Positions 9,005-18,214 of a DNA stretch of 64,000 nt are shown piece by piece (the first letter of the stretch is position 1; each line of letters begins with the position of its first letter). The stretch is from NCBI RefSeq assembly GCF_900496975.1, contig NZ_UFQC01000006.1:124001-188000 (forward strand), written 5' to 3'. The DNA is from Achromobacter veterisilvae. GTDB taxonomy: Bacteria > Pseudomonadota > Gammaproteobacteria > Burkholderiales > Burkholderiaceae_B. A model generated the notes under the pieces. That model was given only the letters and a program-made list of their open reading frames with translations, was not told where the DNA came from and did not search any database. The position numbers were made by a program, and so were the translations under genes.

Positions 9005-9036
9005 CCCCATGAATACCGGCCGGGCGTTCCGGCCGC

Positions 9037-9067
9037 TTGACCTTGACATCGTTGGAATCTTTATAGT
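9037..9067 (+). promoter_or_regulatory. MerR/CueR-type promoter of the copper ATPase gene
   Basis: TTGACC at 9037-9042 and TATAGT at 9062-9067 are separated by 19 bases, the over-long spacer typical of promoters activated by MerR-family metal sensors such as CueR. The spacer begins with the conserved CTTGAC half-site; the right half (TTGGAATC) is a poor mirror. It lies 42 bases upstream of the ATPase start. No cueR gene is visible in the window, so the sensor must be encoded elsewhere. Confidence 0.75.
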
Positions 9068-9109
9068 GCGAGCCATCCACAGGAAATTCCCAGTTTTCAA
9101 GGAGCGGCA

Positions 9110-11590
9110 ATGAGTTCCAGCCCAGCAGACAGCATCGCGGTCAGCCTGCCGATCGAAGGCATGACCTGCGCGTCCTGCGTCGGTCGCGTCGAAAAGGCCC
9201 TGAAGGCCGTCCCGGGCGTAGCCAAGGCCAGCGTGAACCTGGCGACCGAACGCGCCGACATCACCTTCGCCGGGACGCCCGACGTGGCCGCCGCGGTCCA
9301 GGCCGTGCAGAAGGCCGGCTATGCCGTGCCGGAAACCGGCATCGAACTGTCGGTCGCCGGCATGACCTGCGCGTCGTGCGTGGGCCGGGTCGAAAAGGCC
9401 CTGAAGGCGGTTCCGGGCGTGAGCGGCGCGACGGTCAACCTCGCCACCGAGCGCGCCCACGTCACGGCCGCGGGCGGCGTCGCGGCCAGCGCCCTGGTCC
9501 AGGCGGTGGCCAAGGCGGGCTACGAGGCCCGGGTCCTCTCGGGCGAATCCAGCGATACCGACGCCGTGGCCGAACGCCAGGCCGCCGAACTGAAGGCGCT
9601 CAAGCGCGCGCTGGCGGTCGCCGCGCTGTTCGCGCTGCCCGTGTTCATCCTGGAAATGGGCGCCCACATGGTGCCGGCCTTCCACCACCTGATCGCCGAC
9701 ACCATCGGCACGCAGAACAGTTGGTACATCCAGTTCGCGCTGTCCACCATCGTGCTGTTCGGCCCCGGGCTGCGCTTCTTCCAGAAAGGCGTTCCGGCGC
9801 TGCTGCGCGGCGCGCCCGACATGAATTCCCTGGTGGCGGTGGGCACCTCCGCCGCCTATGCCTATTCGGTCGTCGCCACGTTCGCGGCGGGCCTGCTTCC
9901 GGCCGGCGCGGTCAACGTCTATTACGAGGCCGCGGCGGTCATCGTGGCGCTGATCCTGCTGGGCCGCTACCTGGAGGCCCGCGCCAAGGGCAACACCTCC
10001 GAGGCCATCAAGCGCCTGCTCGGCCTGCAGGCCAAGACGGCCCGCGTCGTCCGCGACGGCGCGGCCATGGAGATCGCCATCGAGCAAGTCATCGCCGGCG
10101 ACCTGATCGAGGTCCGGCCCGGCGAACGCATCCCGGTGGACGGCGCGGTGGTGGAGGGCAGCAGCTTCATCGACGAATCCATGATCAGCGGCGAACCCGT
10201 GCCCGTCGAGAAGACGCCCGGCTCCGAAGTCGTGGGCGGCACCGTCAACCAGAACGGCGCGCTGACGTTCCGCGCCACCAAGGTCGGCAACGACACGGTG
10301 CTGGCGCAGATCATCCGCATGGTCGAACAGGCGCAAGGCTCCAAGCTGCCGATTCAGGCCCTGGTGGACCGCATCACCATGTGGTTCGTGCCCGCCGTCA
10401 TGGCGGCCGCCGCGGTCACCTTCGCCATCTGGCTGGCGTTCGGGCCGACGCCCGCGCTGACCTTCGCGCTGGTCAACGCGGTGGCGGTGCTGATCATCGC
10501 CTGCCCGTGCGCGATGGGCCTGGCCACGCCGACCTCGATCATGGTGGGCACGGGCCGCGCCGCGCAGATGGGCGTGCTGTTCCGCAAGGGCGAAGCGCTC
10601 CAGTCCCTGAAGGACGCCAAGGTCGTGGCCGTGGACAAGACCGGCACACTGACCAAGGGCCGCCCCGAACTGACCGACCTGATCGTGGCGCCGGGATTCG
10701 AACGCGCCGCCGTGCTGGGCAAGGTGGCCACCGTCGAGGCGAAATCCGAACACCCCATCGCGCAGGCCATCGTGGAAGCGGCCCGCGGGCAGGGCATCGC
10801 CCTGGGCGCCATCTCACAATTCGAATCGATCACGGGCTTCGGCGTGAAGGCCGACGTGGACGGCGCCCGGGTCGACATCGGCGCCGACCGCTACATGCGC
10901 GAACTGGGCCTGGACGTGGACATGTTCGGCGCGGACGCCGCGCGGCTGGGCGATGAAGGCAAGACGCCGCTGTACGCCGCGGTCGATGGACGGCTTGCCG
11001 CCATGATCGCCGTGGCCGACCCCATCAAGGACACCACCGCCGCCGCCATCCGCGCGCTGCACGGCCTGGGCCTGAAGGTCGCCATGATCACCGGCGACAA
11101 CCGCCGCACGGGCAACGCCATCGCCCGCCAGCTCGGCATCGACGAAGTCGTCGCCGAGGTGCTGCCCGACGGCAAGGTCGAAGCCGTGCAGCGGCTGAGG
11201 AAGCAATACGGCCCGATCGCCTATGTGGGCGACGGCATCAACGACGCGCCGGCGCTGGCCGAGGCCGACGTGGGGCTGGCCATCGGCACCGGCACGGACA
11301 TCGCCATCGAGGCCGCCGACGTCGTGCTGATGTCCGGCGACCTGGGCGGCGTGCCCAACGCGATCGGCCTGTCCAAGGCCACGCTGCGCAACATCAGGCA
11401 GAACCTGTTCTGGGCGTTCGCCTACAACGTCGCCCTGATCCCGGTGGCGGCGGGCCTGCTGTACCCGGTCAACGGCACTCTGCTGTCGCCCGTGTTCGCG
11501 GCGGGCGCGATGGCCCTGTCCAGCGTATTCGTGCTGAGCAACGCGCTGCGGCTGCGCCGCTACGCGCCGCCCTTCGCGGCCGCCGCCTGA
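9110..11590 (+). CDS. copA: Copper-exporting P-type ATPase (P1B-1)
   Basis: An 826-residue membrane ATPase exporting Cu(I) from the cytoplasm. Two N-terminal heavy-metal domains carry GMTCASC (Cys 20/23 and Cys 87/90). Then come paired membrane helices, the phosphatase-domain TISGEP-like motif (SGEPVPVEK), the transport-site CPC at about residues 465-467, the phosphorylated Asp509 in [13 protein letters not shown] of the nucleotide domain and [10 protein letters not shown] near residue 707. The CPC and the C-terminal membrane signature place it with Cu+ rather than Zn/Cd pumps. Expression is probably copper-induced through the promoter at 9037-9067. Confidence 0.96.
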   Translation: MSSSPADSIAVSLPIEGMTCASCVGRVEKALKAVPGVAKASVNLATERADITFAGTPDVAAAVQAVQKAGYAVPETGIELSVAGMTCASCVGRVEKALKAVPGVSGATVNLATERAHVTAAGGVAASALVQAVAKAGYEARVLSGESSDTDAVAERQAAELKALKRALAVAALFALPVFILEMGAHMVPAFHHLIADTIGTQNSWYIQFALSTIVLFGPGLRFFQKGVPALLRGAPDMNSLVAVGTSAAYAYSVVATFAAGLLPAGAVNVYYEAAAVIVALILLGRYLEARAKGNTSEAIKRLLGLQAKTARVVRDGAAMEIAIEQVIAGDLIEVRPGERIPVDGAVVEGSSFIDESMISGEPVPVEKTPGSEVVGGTVNQNGALTFRATKVGNDTVLAQIIRMVEQAQGSKLPIQALVDRITMWFVPAVMAAAAVTFAIWLAFGPTPALTFALVNAVAVLIIACPCAMGLATPTSIMVGTGRAAQMGVLFRKGEALQSLKDAKVVAVDKTGTLTKGRPELTDLIVAPGFERAAVLGKVATVEAKSEHPIAQAIVEAARGQGIALGAISQFESITGFGVKADVDGARVDIGADRYMRELGLDVDMFGADAARLGDEGKTPLYAAVDGRLAAMIAVADPIKDTTAAAIRALHGLGLKVAMITGDNRRTGNAIARQLGIDEVVAEVLPDGKVEAVQRLRKQYGPIAYVGDGINDAPALAEADVGLAIGTGTDIAIEAADVVLMSGDLGGVPNAIGLSKATLRNIRQNLFWAFAYNVALIPVAAGLLYPVNGTLLSPVFAAGAMALSSVFVLSNALRLRRYAPPFAAAA

Positions 11591-11606
11591 GGCCGGGGCC
11601 CCGGCC
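11591..11606. terminator. Bidirectional terminator-like palindrome
   Basis: The 16 bases between the copA stop and the stop of the convergent lyase gene form a perfect palindrome (GGCCGGGGCCCCGGCC) followed by C- and T-rich sequence. Position between two convergent stops suggests a terminator for both, but there is no uridine run of normal length. Confidence 0.45.
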
Positions 11607-11609
11607 CCC

Positions 11610-13148
11610 TTACTGGCCTTTCCCCTTCGGCGCGCTGGCCACCAGCGCGTCGAACCGCTTGTCCAGTTCGGCGAGCGAATCCTGGATGTGGGCGCGGCGC
11701 GCCTTGATCCAGGCGTCCTGCGACGCAAGCTGCTCGCGCGCCTCCTTGATCATGCGGTCCATCTCGGCCGGCTGCGGGCCGCCGGCGGTGGCGCGGTTCT
11801 TCACGATGGCCACCGGATCCAGGGTGGAACGGAATTCCGCCTCGCTCATCGGCAGTTCGGCGCCGTACTTCGAATCCTTCATCGCATCCGCATAGATGCG
11901 GCGAGCCTGTTCGTACGGGAAGTCCAGCGGCTTGATGTTGTTGGTCTTGGCGTAGGTCACGACTTCGGACGCGAAATGGTGGCCGTCGCGAAACGGCAGC
12001 TTGTACTTGCGCATCAGCACGTCGGCCAATTCCTGCGACGCCGTCCAGTCGCTGTTCAGCTCTTCGAGCGCGCGGTCGGGGCTGATGACCATGGCCTTGA
12101 GCACCCGGTTCCAGCGCTTGAGCGCCGAAATGCCGGCGTCCACCATGGCGGAGTTCTGCTTCACGTCCTTGGGGTCGCTCATGCCCGGGGTGATGTTGTG
12201 CGTCTGGATGACCGGTCCCATGGCCAGGGTCACCGCGGTCGACGCGTCGCTGCGGGTATCGTTCAGCAGGCCGGGATTGCGCTTTTGCGGCATGGCGCTG
12301 GACACGTAGGTATTGCCGCCGCCTTCCTCCAGCAGGATCCAGGGGCGCGGCTGGGCGTACTGGGTCATCACGTCTTCCACGAAATTACCCGTGCGCAGCG
12401 CGATGCTGGTGACGATGGAGGCCACTTCGACGGGCTGGTCCATCGACGAAATCTGCGACGCGTCGTAGGCGTTGTCCACCAGCGCCTCGAAACCCAGGTA
12501 CTGCGCCATGCGCTTGCGGTCCAGCGGCCAACTGGTGCCGTTCAGCACCGTGGTGCCCATCGGCGAGCGGTCGATGCGCACATAGGCCTCGCGGATGCGC
12601 TGCGCGTCGCGCGCCAGGCCGGCCGCCTGCCCCAGCAGGTAGTGCCCGTAGCTGTTCGGCTGCGCGGCCACCCCGTTGGTGTAATTCGGCACGATGGTGC
12701 CGGCGTGCCGGGCGGCCAGCTCCACCAGGGTCGTGGACGTGGCGTTCAACTGGTCGGCCAGTTCCAGCAGCTTGTCGCGCAGGATCGCGCTGCGGTAGGT
12801 GGCGTGCATGTCCTGGCTGGACCGCCCCGCGTGCAGCAGCGTCACGTCCTCGCCCGCGGCCTTGATCAAGAGCGGCTCGAACGTGATGACGCTGGCCGGG
12901 CGCTTGGCGCCGGGCTGGTTGCCATCGCCGATCACCTTGGCCACGCCCGCGGCCAGGCGCGGCGCCATGGACTTGTCCAGCAATCCCTCGTCGGTGTTGA
13001 TGACCGCGGTGGCCTTGTTGATCTCGCCCAGCCAGAAGAACGGATCGCGCGGCACGGGGGCCCCGGCCTGCGCCGGCTGGGCCGACGCGGCCTGGGCGCC
13101 GAGCGACAGGGCAAGGGCCGCGCCCAGGGTGGAAAGTAGATGTCTCAT
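11610..13148 (-). CDS. Exported argininosuccinate-lyase/fumarase-superfamily protein
   Basis: A 512-residue protein whose body belongs to the aspartase/fumarase/argininosuccinate lyase superfamily: the signature loop SSAMPQKRNPG is at residues 283-293, and His169 in NSYGHYLLG occupies the place of the general catalytic His of the THLQ motif. Unusually it begins with a Sec signal peptide (MRHLLSTLGAALALSLGAQA, cleavage near residue 23), so it should act in the periplasm. It is not in an arginine biosynthesis context; neighbours are CopA (convergent) and a BenE transporter (divergent). The THLQ motif is absent, so the reaction is probably not classical argininosuccinate cleavage. Family assignment is firm, function open. 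Confidence 0.85.
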   Translation of the reverse strand: MRHLLSTLGAALALSLGAQAASAQPAQAGAPVPRDPFFWLGEINKATAVINTDEGLLDKSMAPRLAAGVAKVIGDGNQPGAKRPASVITFEPLLIKAAGEDVTLLHAGRSSQDMHATYRSAILRDKLLELADQLNATSTTLVELAARHAGTIVPNYTNGVAAQPNSYGHYLLGQAAGLARDAQRIREAYVRIDRSPMGTTVLNGTSWPLDRKRMAQYLGFEALVDNAYDASQISSMDQPVEVASIVTSIALRTGNFVEDVMTQYAQPRPWILLEEGGGNTYVSSAMPQKRNPGLLNDTRSDASTAVTLAMGPVIQTHNITPGMSDPKDVKQNSAMVDAGISALKRWNRVLKAMVISPDRALEELNSDWTASQELADVLMRKYKLPFRDGHHFASEVVTYAKTNNIKPLDFPYEQARRIYADAMKDSKYGAELPMSEAEFRSTLDPVAIVKNRATAGGPQPAEMDRMIKEAREQLASQDAWIKARRAHIQDSLAELDKRFDALVASAPKGKGQ

Positions 13149-13375
13149 GGCGTTCTCGTTATAGGGGGGAAAACGCAGTGTATCGGCGCGGCGGCCGATG
13201 GAAAATACCGGATTTCACGGAGTGGGCGCCTTGCGCTTGCCGTCCGTGGTTCGCACAGTGGTCTGCCCATCCTTCCAAATGTGGCATGAAACGACCGGCC
13301 GCATCGCTCCTAGACTACCCGTTCGCGTCCGGCTGCCCCGCCAGCCGGCTCCCTCCTACGAACGCGGAGCGATTC

Positions 13376-14584
13376 ATGAAAGCACTGCCGGCCGGCCTTC
13401 GACCCGCCGATTTCTTTTCCCCCACCGTCGCGGCCCTGATCTCGGTGCTGGTGAACTATGGCGGGACCTTCGTCCTGGTCTTCCAGGCCGCGGAGCTTGC
13501 CCGGCTATCGCCGGCCCAGACCGCGTCCTGGGTATGGGCGGTGTCCATCGGCGTCGGCGTCACCGGCGCGCTGCTGAGCTGGCGCTACAAGGCGCCCATC
13601 ATCACGGCGTGGTCGACGCCCGGCGTGGCCTTCCTGGCGACCGTGATGCCCTTTACTCCCTACGGCGAAGTCATCGGGGCCTACGTGGTCTCGGCGCTGG
13701 GCTTCGTCGTGCTGGGCCTGTCCGGCGCCTTCGAAAAGCTCGTCCGCATGATTCCGGGCGGCATCGCCGCGGGCCTGCTGGCCGGCATCCTGCTGCAATT
13801 CGGCGTCAATGCCTTCGGCGGCGCCGCGGCGGATCCGGTGCTGGTGATCGTGCTGGTGATCTCCTACGCGCTGCTCAAGCGCTTCACATCGCGCTTCGCG
13901 GTCGTCGGCATCCTGGTCATCGGCCTGGGCCTGCTCATCGCGCAGGACCGGATCGACTTCTCCGCCATCCATCTCAGCCTGGCCGCGCCGGTCTTCGAAA
14001 TGCCCCGGTTCTCGCCGCAGGCCCTGCTGGGCGTCGCGCTGCCGCTGTTCATCATCACGCTGACGGGGCAGTACATGCCCGGCATGCTGGTGCTGCGCAA
14101 CGACGGCTACCGGACCAGCGCCAATCCCATTCTCACCGTGACGGGCCTGGGCTCCCTGGCCATGGCGCCGTTCGGCGCGCACGCCTTCAACGTCGCGGCC
14201 ATCACCGCGGCGATCTGCACGGGCAAGGACGCTCACGAGGACCCCGCCAAGCGCTACCTCGCGGGACTGGCCTGCGGGCTGTTCTACATCCTGGTGGGCA
14301 CGTTCGGCGTCACGCTGGCCACGCTGTTCATGGTATTGCCCAAGGCGTTCATCACGACGCTGGCCGGCCTGGCGCTGCTGGGCGCCATCGGCGGCAGCCT
14401 GGCCAACGCCATGGCCGATGCGCGCACCCGGGAAACCGCGCTCATCACCTTCCTGGCCACCGCCGCCAACGTCACGATGCTGGGCGTGGGCGGCGCGTTC
14501 TGGGGGCTGGTGGCCGGCCTGACCGCGCATGTGCTGATCCACGGCGGCCAGGCCGCGCTGGCGGACGGCGCGGCCAAGCCCTAG
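13376..14584 (+). CDS. benE: BenE-family benzoate/H+ symporter
   Basis: A 402-residue membrane protein with about 12 helices. The pattern RPADFFSPTVAALISVLVNYGGT at the start, GITAWSTPGVAFL-like ITAWSTPGVAFL and the GxFGAHAFNVAAITAAIC segment are characteristic of BenE, a proton-coupled importer of benzoate or related aromatic acids in the inner membrane. ATG 13376 is used because it starts the conserved N-terminus; upstream in-frame sequence from 13178 is not protein-like. It diverges from the exported lyase and its 3' end overlaps the MocR gene by four bases. No benzoate catabolic genes are in the window. Confidence 0.88.
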   Translation: MKALPAGLRPADFFSPTVAALISVLVNYGGTFVLVFQAAELARLSPAQTASWVWAVSIGVGVTGALLSWRYKAPIITAWSTPGVAFLATVMPFTPYGEVIGAYVVSALGFVVLGLSGAFEKLVRMIPGGIAAGLLAGILLQFGVNAFGGAAADPVLVIVLVISYALLKRFTSRFAVVGILVIGLGLLIAQDRIDFSAIHLSLAAPVFEMPRFSPQALLGVALPLFIITLTGQYMPGMLVLRNDGYRTSANPILTVTGLGSLAMAPFGAHAFNVAAITAAICTGKDAHEDPAKRYLAGLACGLFYILVGTFGVTLATLFMVLPKAFITTLAGLALLGAIGGSLANAMADARTRETALITFLATAANVTMLGVGGAFWGLVAGLTAHVLIHGGQAALADGAAKP

Positions 14585-16086
14585 CGGCCCGGCGGCGGTT
14601 TCCCGCCCAGCGCGTGGGCCAGGCGCTGCATGGCGGCTTCGATCTCGTAGGCCGTCAACGAGGCGTAGCCCAGCAGCCAGCCCTGCTGCTTGGGGTCGCC
14701 GGTGTACAGCCGGCTGAGCCCGGGCAGGCGCAAGCCGGCCGCGGCCGCCTGCCGGATGGTTTTCTCTTCGGACCATCCGCGTTCCAGCAGGCAGGGTATC
14801 TGCAAGCCGCCCGGCGGGCGGACGGCCATCGCGATGCCGCCCAGGTGCCTGCCGATGGCTTCCAGCAATGCCTGCCTGCGCCCGGCGTACAGCTTGCGCA
14901 TCGCCCGGACGTGGGAGTTGTAGTGCCCGTCTTCCATGAAGCGCGCCAGCGTCAGTTGGAGGATCTGCGGCGTATGGCCGTCCATGATGCTGCGCGCGCA
15001 GGCGAACGCGCCGACCAGTTCCTGCGGCAGCGCCATGTACCCCATCCTGAGGCCGGGATAGAGCGTTTTGCTGAAGGTGCCGAGATAGAGAGTCCGCTGG
15101 TGCCGGTCCAGGCCCTGCACGCACGCGGTGGGCAGGCCGTCGTAGTGGAATTCGCTGTCGTAGTCGTCCTCGATGATCCACTTGCCGTTCTCCGCGGCCC
15201 AGCCGGTCAGCTCCAGGCGGCGCGCCAGCGATAGCGTGGCGCCCGTCGGATACTGATGCGACGGCGTCACGTAGACGCAATTGGCGCCGCTTCGGTCCGC
15301 CCGCAGCAAATCGGTGCGGATGCCGTGCGCGTCGACGTCGATGGGCACGATCCTGGCCTCGGCGGATTCGAATGCCTTCCTTGCGCCGAAGTAACCGGGG
15401 TTCTCCATCAGGATCGGCTTGCCCGCGTCCACGAGCAACTGCGCGCACAGGAACAAGGCCTGTCTCGCGCTGCTCAGGATCAGGATCTGCCCGGGCGAGA
15501 CCTTGGCCCCGCGCTCCAGGTTCAGATACGCGGCAATGGCCTTGCGCAGCGGCTCGGCGCCCTGGGGATCTCCGTGTAGCAGGACATTGGCGCGGTAGTC
15601 CTTCAGCACCTGGCGCTGCAGGCGTTCCCAGACGTCGGTAGGGAAATTCCGGGTTTCCGGCAGGCCGGTGGCGAACGCCTTGATCGATTGCTGGTCGGCG
15701 ACCCCGCCGCTGTCCAGGATGGTCCGGCCGCGCCGGCTCAGGCCCGTCCCCGGCTCCGCCGGGCGGCGTACCGGGTCCGTTTTCCGGCGCCCCGCCCCGC
15801 GCAGTTGGATGGCCACCGAATCGGACACGTAGCTGCCCGAACCTTCGCGGCGGACGATGTAGCCGTCGCGATGCAATTGCACGTAGGCGTTTTCGACGGT
15901 ATCGCGGGCCATGCCCAGCGACTTCGCCAGGACGCGGGTCGCAGGCAGTTTCACGCCCGGGCCCAGCGCGGCGTCGAGTATCAGCGCGCGCAGCGCCCGC
16001 TGGACGCGCCGGTGCAGGTCCAGGCGCTTGAACTCCGCGTCGTTCAAACGAATCTTCAGCGTCTCGAGCTCGAACGTCTTCGCCAT
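14581..16086 (-). CDS. MocR/PdxR-type GntR regulator with aminotransferase domain
   Basis: A 501-residue MocR-family protein. Residues about 15-90 form a GntR winged helix (LHRRVQRALRALILDAALGPGVKLPATRVLAKSLGMARDTV), followed by a fold-type I aminotransferase domain with the PLP-lysine motif FSKTLYPGLR and DDYDSEF. MocR proteins use PLP, or PLP plus an amino acid, as effector. It converges on the BenE gene. The neighbouring glutamine amidotransferase gene (same strand, upstream) and YggS make a role in amine or PLP metabolism plausible, but no operator could be recognised. Confidence 0.9.
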   Translation of the reverse strand: MAKTFELETLKIRLNDAEFKRLDLHRRVQRALRALILDAALGPGVKLPATRVLAKSLGMARDTVENAYVQLHRDGYIVRREGSGSYVSDSVAIQLRGAGRRKTDPVRRPAEPGTGLSRRGRTILDSGGVADQQSIKAFATGLPETRNFPTDVWERLQRQVLKDYRANVLLHGDPQGAEPLRKAIAAYLNLERGAKVSPGQILILSSARQALFLCAQLLVDAGKPILMENPGYFGARKAFESAEARIVPIDVDAHGIRTDLLRADRSGANCVYVTPSHQYPTGATLSLARRLELTGWAAENGKWIIEDDYDSEFHYDGLPTACVQGLDRHQRTLYLGTFSKTLYPGLRMGYMALPQELVGAFACARSIMDGHTPQILQLTLARFMEDGHYNSHVRAMRKLYAGRRQALLEAIGRHLGGIAMAVRPPGGLQIPCLLERGWSEEKTIRQAAAAGLRLPGLSRLYTGDPKQQGWLLGYASLTAYEIEAAMQRLAHALGGKPPPGR

Positions 16087-16192
16087 GCGGTCTGCCCAAT
16101 GTCATGAAATTGGCTTTCCAGGACCGGCCATTCTATCCGCGGGCCCTCGCGGGCGCCACGCAAGCACTCGGCCCGGGCCCGTCAGCGCAACC

Positions 16193-16888
16193 TCAGAGCG
16201 CGTCCAGCCAGATGCCGATCGCCAGCCCGGCGCTGCGCGCCAGCGACGGGCCATGCCTCTCGGCGTCCCGCCGGATGGCCGCGGGGTCGATGCCATGGCG
16301 GCTCAGTTCGCACGCGTGGCCGATCAGCCATTGCTCGATCCTCGACGCGTCCGCTTCCAGGTGGAATTGCAGGCCCAGTATCCTGGGCCCCAGGGAGAAC
16401 GCCTGGTTGGGAAAGCCCGGCGTCTCGGCAAGCCGGCGCGCGCCCGCGGGGATGCCGAACTGATCGCCATGCCAATGCAGCACCGGCACGGACTGGACGG
16501 CCCGCAGCGGCGATGCCTGGCCGTCCGCCGTCAGCGTCAACGGCGCGTAGCCGATTTCCGCGCGTCCGGCCGGCGCGACCTCGGCGCCCAGGGCCGCGGC
16601 CATGAGCTGCGCGCCCAGGCAGATGCCCAGGGTCGGCCTGTCCCGCCGCAACCGCTCTCCGATCGCGCGCAGCTCCGCCTTCAGAAAGGGATAGCGGCCG
16701 GTCTCGTACACACCGACCGGCCCGCCCAGGATCACGGCAAGATCGGCGTCGGCCAGCGCCGCGGCGTCTATCGCATCCACGCCCGCCTCCAGGTACTGCA
16801 CGGTGTAGCCCCGCTCCGCGAGGGCGGGCGCCAGGATGCCGAGGTCTTCAAAAGGAACGTGGCGGACGGCCAGGGCGAGGCGGCTCAT
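16193..16888 (-). CDS. Class I glutamine amidotransferase (GMP synthase-like domain)
   Basis: A stand-alone GATase1 domain of 231 residues. The nucleophile Cys90 is in TLGICLGAQ and the catalytic His-Glu pair is in LQFHLEAD. ILGGPVGVYE forms the oxyanion region. Stand-alone members release ammonia from glutamine or hydrolyse gamma-glutamyl compounds. Its ATG overlaps the stop of the upstream 52-residue gene (ATGA at 16885-16888), so the two are translationally coupled. No synthetase partner is adjacent; the acceptor is unknown. Confidence 0.88.
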   Translation of the reverse strand: MSRLALAVRHVPFEDLGILAPALAERGYTVQYLEAGVDAIDAAALADADLAVILGGPVGVYETGRYPFLKAELRAIGERLRRDRPTLGICLGAQLMAAALGAEVAPAGRAEIGYAPLTLTADGQASPLRAVQSVPVLHWHGDQFGIPAGARRLAETPGFPNQAFSLGPRILGLQFHLEADASRIEQWLIGHACELSRHGIDPAAIRRDAERHGPSLARSAGLAIGIWLDAL

Positions 16889-17043
16889 TCCAGGACCTCC
16901 GAGCGGCGGCAGGCGTCGCGGTCCAAACCGCCCGGCAGGCGCGACGCGATGTCCCTGCTGTCGTCCAGCCCGGCGGTGGCGGCCGATTCGAAATGGCCGA
17001 TCAGCCGGCCATGGCGCTTGATGACGAGTCGGTAAACCGGCAT
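16885..17043 (-). CDS. Small conserved-looking protein coupled to the amidotransferase
   Basis: A 52-residue frame beginning MPVYRLVIKRHGRLIGHFES, soluble and basic at the start, acidic at the end. Its stop codon overlaps the start of the glutamine amidotransferase by ATGA. The YRLVIKRHGRLIGHFES pattern recalls small cytoplasmic proteins of Bordetella-type genomes whose function is not known; I infer it is real mainly from the four-base overlap and the absence of stop codons in a well-composed frame. Confidence 0.55.
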   Translation of the reverse strand: MPVYRLVIKRHGRLIGHFESAATAGLDDSRDIASRLPGGLDRDACRRSEVLE

Positions 17044-17079
17044 GGGTCGGTTCCTGTGGCGGTATGTCGCCGGCGGCGC

Positions 17080-17907
17080 TCAGGCGGCCGGACCGGAGCC
17101 GGGATCGGCCGGCCAGTAATAGGAATCGGGCGTATTGCGGGCGCCGAAAATCGCCTGCCCGACACGGACCACGGTCGCGCCTTCCTCGATGGCGATCTCG
17201 TAGTCGCCGGACATGCCCATCGACAGTTCATCCAGGCCGATGCCCTGGGGGGCCTCCTGGCGCAGCCGGTCGCGCAGCGTGCGCAACAGGACGAAGCACT
17301 GCCGCACCCGCGCCGCCTCGGCGGAAAACAGCGCCAACGTCATCAGCCCGCGCACGCGCAGCGCCGAAAAGGCCGGCATCCCGCGCAGGAACGCCGCTGT
17401 CTCGTCCGGGTGCAGACCGTATTTGCTGGCCTCGCCCGAGGTATTGACCTGCACGAACACGTCCAGCTCACGGCCTTCGGCCTGCAGCCGGCGGTCCAGC
17501 GCCTCGGCCACCCTCAGGCTGTCCAGCGCCTGGAACTCGGCCGCGTAGCGCGCGACCAGCTTGGCCTTGTTGGTCTGAAGATGGCCGATCACCGACCACT
17601 TCAGGTCGGTCAGGTCGGCCATGGACTCCCACTTCCGCGACACTTCCTGCAGCTTGTTTTCGCCGAGGTAGCGGCAGCCCGCCGCGTAGGCCAACCGAAT
17701 GCGCGCCTCTTCCACGGTTTTGCTCACGGGCAGCAGGCGCACGCTTGCGGGATCGCGTCCGGCGCGTTGGCACGCGGCCGCGATCCGGCCGTTCACCGCG
17801 GCCAGGTTGCGGCGGAAATCCTCGACCGACTCGGCCTTCGGCCACTGGCCGTGCCGGTCGTGCTGCGTCTGCGTGCCGCCGCCCTGGCCCCGCGTGACTT
17901 CGTCCAT
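17080..17907 (-). CDS. yggS: YggS-type pyridoxal phosphate homeostasis protein
   Basis: A 275-residue member of the YggS/PLPBP family, a PLP-binding alanine-racemase-N fold without enzymatic activity that balances vitamin B6 and amino acid pools. The PLP-lysine is Lys63 in LLPVSKTVEEARI; GENKLQEVSRK, IGHLQTNKAK, VNTSGEASKYG and the phosphate-binding SMGMSGDYEIAIEEGAT are all present. The start at 17907 has GAGG seven bases upstream; the first 25 residues before the conserved VEDFRRNLAAV are an unusual glycine/glutamine-rich extension. It lies downstream of the PtsJ-like regulator on the same strand, a sensible regulatory neighbour. Confidence 0.92.
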   Translation of the reverse strand: MDEVTRGQGGGTQTQHDRHGQWPKAESVEDFRRNLAAVNGRIAAACQRAGRDPASVRLLPVSKTVEEARIRLAYAAGCRYLGENKLQEVSRKWESMADLTDLKWSVIGHLQTNKAKLVARYAAEFQALDSLRVAEALDRRLQAEGRELDVFVQVNTSGEASKYGLHPDETAAFLRGMPAFSALRVRGLMTLALFSAEAARVRQCFVLLRTLRDRLRQEAPQGIGLDELSMGMSGDYEIAIEEGATVVRVGQAIFGARNTPDSYYWPADPGSGPAA

Positions 17908-18214
17908 GCCTGCACCTCGCGTGGGGACGGAACGCGCGATGAAAGCGATTCCGCGTCCGCCTCTCAGTTTGTCATAGGTCAAATATTATCATGGCCTATC
18001 AAGATGAACGCAACCGGCCGCCCATACCGCCCTCGGCCGCAAGACCGGCGCCAACGCCGAGGAAATGTCCGCCACTCAGGGCGGCAATGCCGCCGACCCC
18101 AAGACCGCCGCGACGCTGCGCTTCGCGCTGCAACTGGTCGAGGCCCGCGCCGGCCTCGCCCGGCCAGGCGCCCGGGGCCGGCCGGAGCGAGGCATCTTGC
18201 AGTGCGATCGGGCC
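17908..18214. other. 307-base intergenic region upstream of yggS
   Basis: Contains the promoter proposed at 17985-18013 and a short untranslated leader. The remaining stretch 18014-18214 is GC-rich; plus-strand frames across it give proline/arginine-rich translations that run antisense into the PtsJ-like gene, and I do not consider them genes. Confidence 0.5.
17985..18013 (-). promoter_or_regulatory. Sigma-70-like promoter of yggS with flanking inverted repeat
   Basis: Read on the minus strand: TTGCGT (-35), 17 bases, GATAAT (-10). An ATAGG/CCTAT inverted repeat with 16 bases between its arms (17974-17999) brackets the -10 element, so a regulator could occlude RNA polymerase there. The -10 lies 78 bases upstream of the yggS start codon. 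The PtsJ-like protein is the obvious candidate to bind. Confidence 0.45.

Noticed and set aside
7129-9012. A 627-codon plus-strand open frame over the symporter
   Set aside because: Different frame from the symporter; no hydrophobic pattern or motif, while the frame at 7163 gives a complete SSS protein with a strong ribosome site.
9143-9520. Direct DNA repeat within copA
   Set aside because: It is the normal duplication of two heavy-metal-binding domains in a CopA protein, not a mobile or regulatory repeat.
7187-10753. A 1188-codon minus-strand open frame antisense to the symporter and copA
   Set aside because: Translation is rich in Gly/His/Arg/Gln with no domain, and both plus-strand genes beneath it have clear family motifs. 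It is a high-GC shadow frame.
13505-16105. An 866-codon minus-strand open frame over BenE and the MocR gene
   Set aside because: It is a frame-shifted shadow of the MocR gene and antisense of BenE, with low-complexity Arg/Gly/Ala translation.
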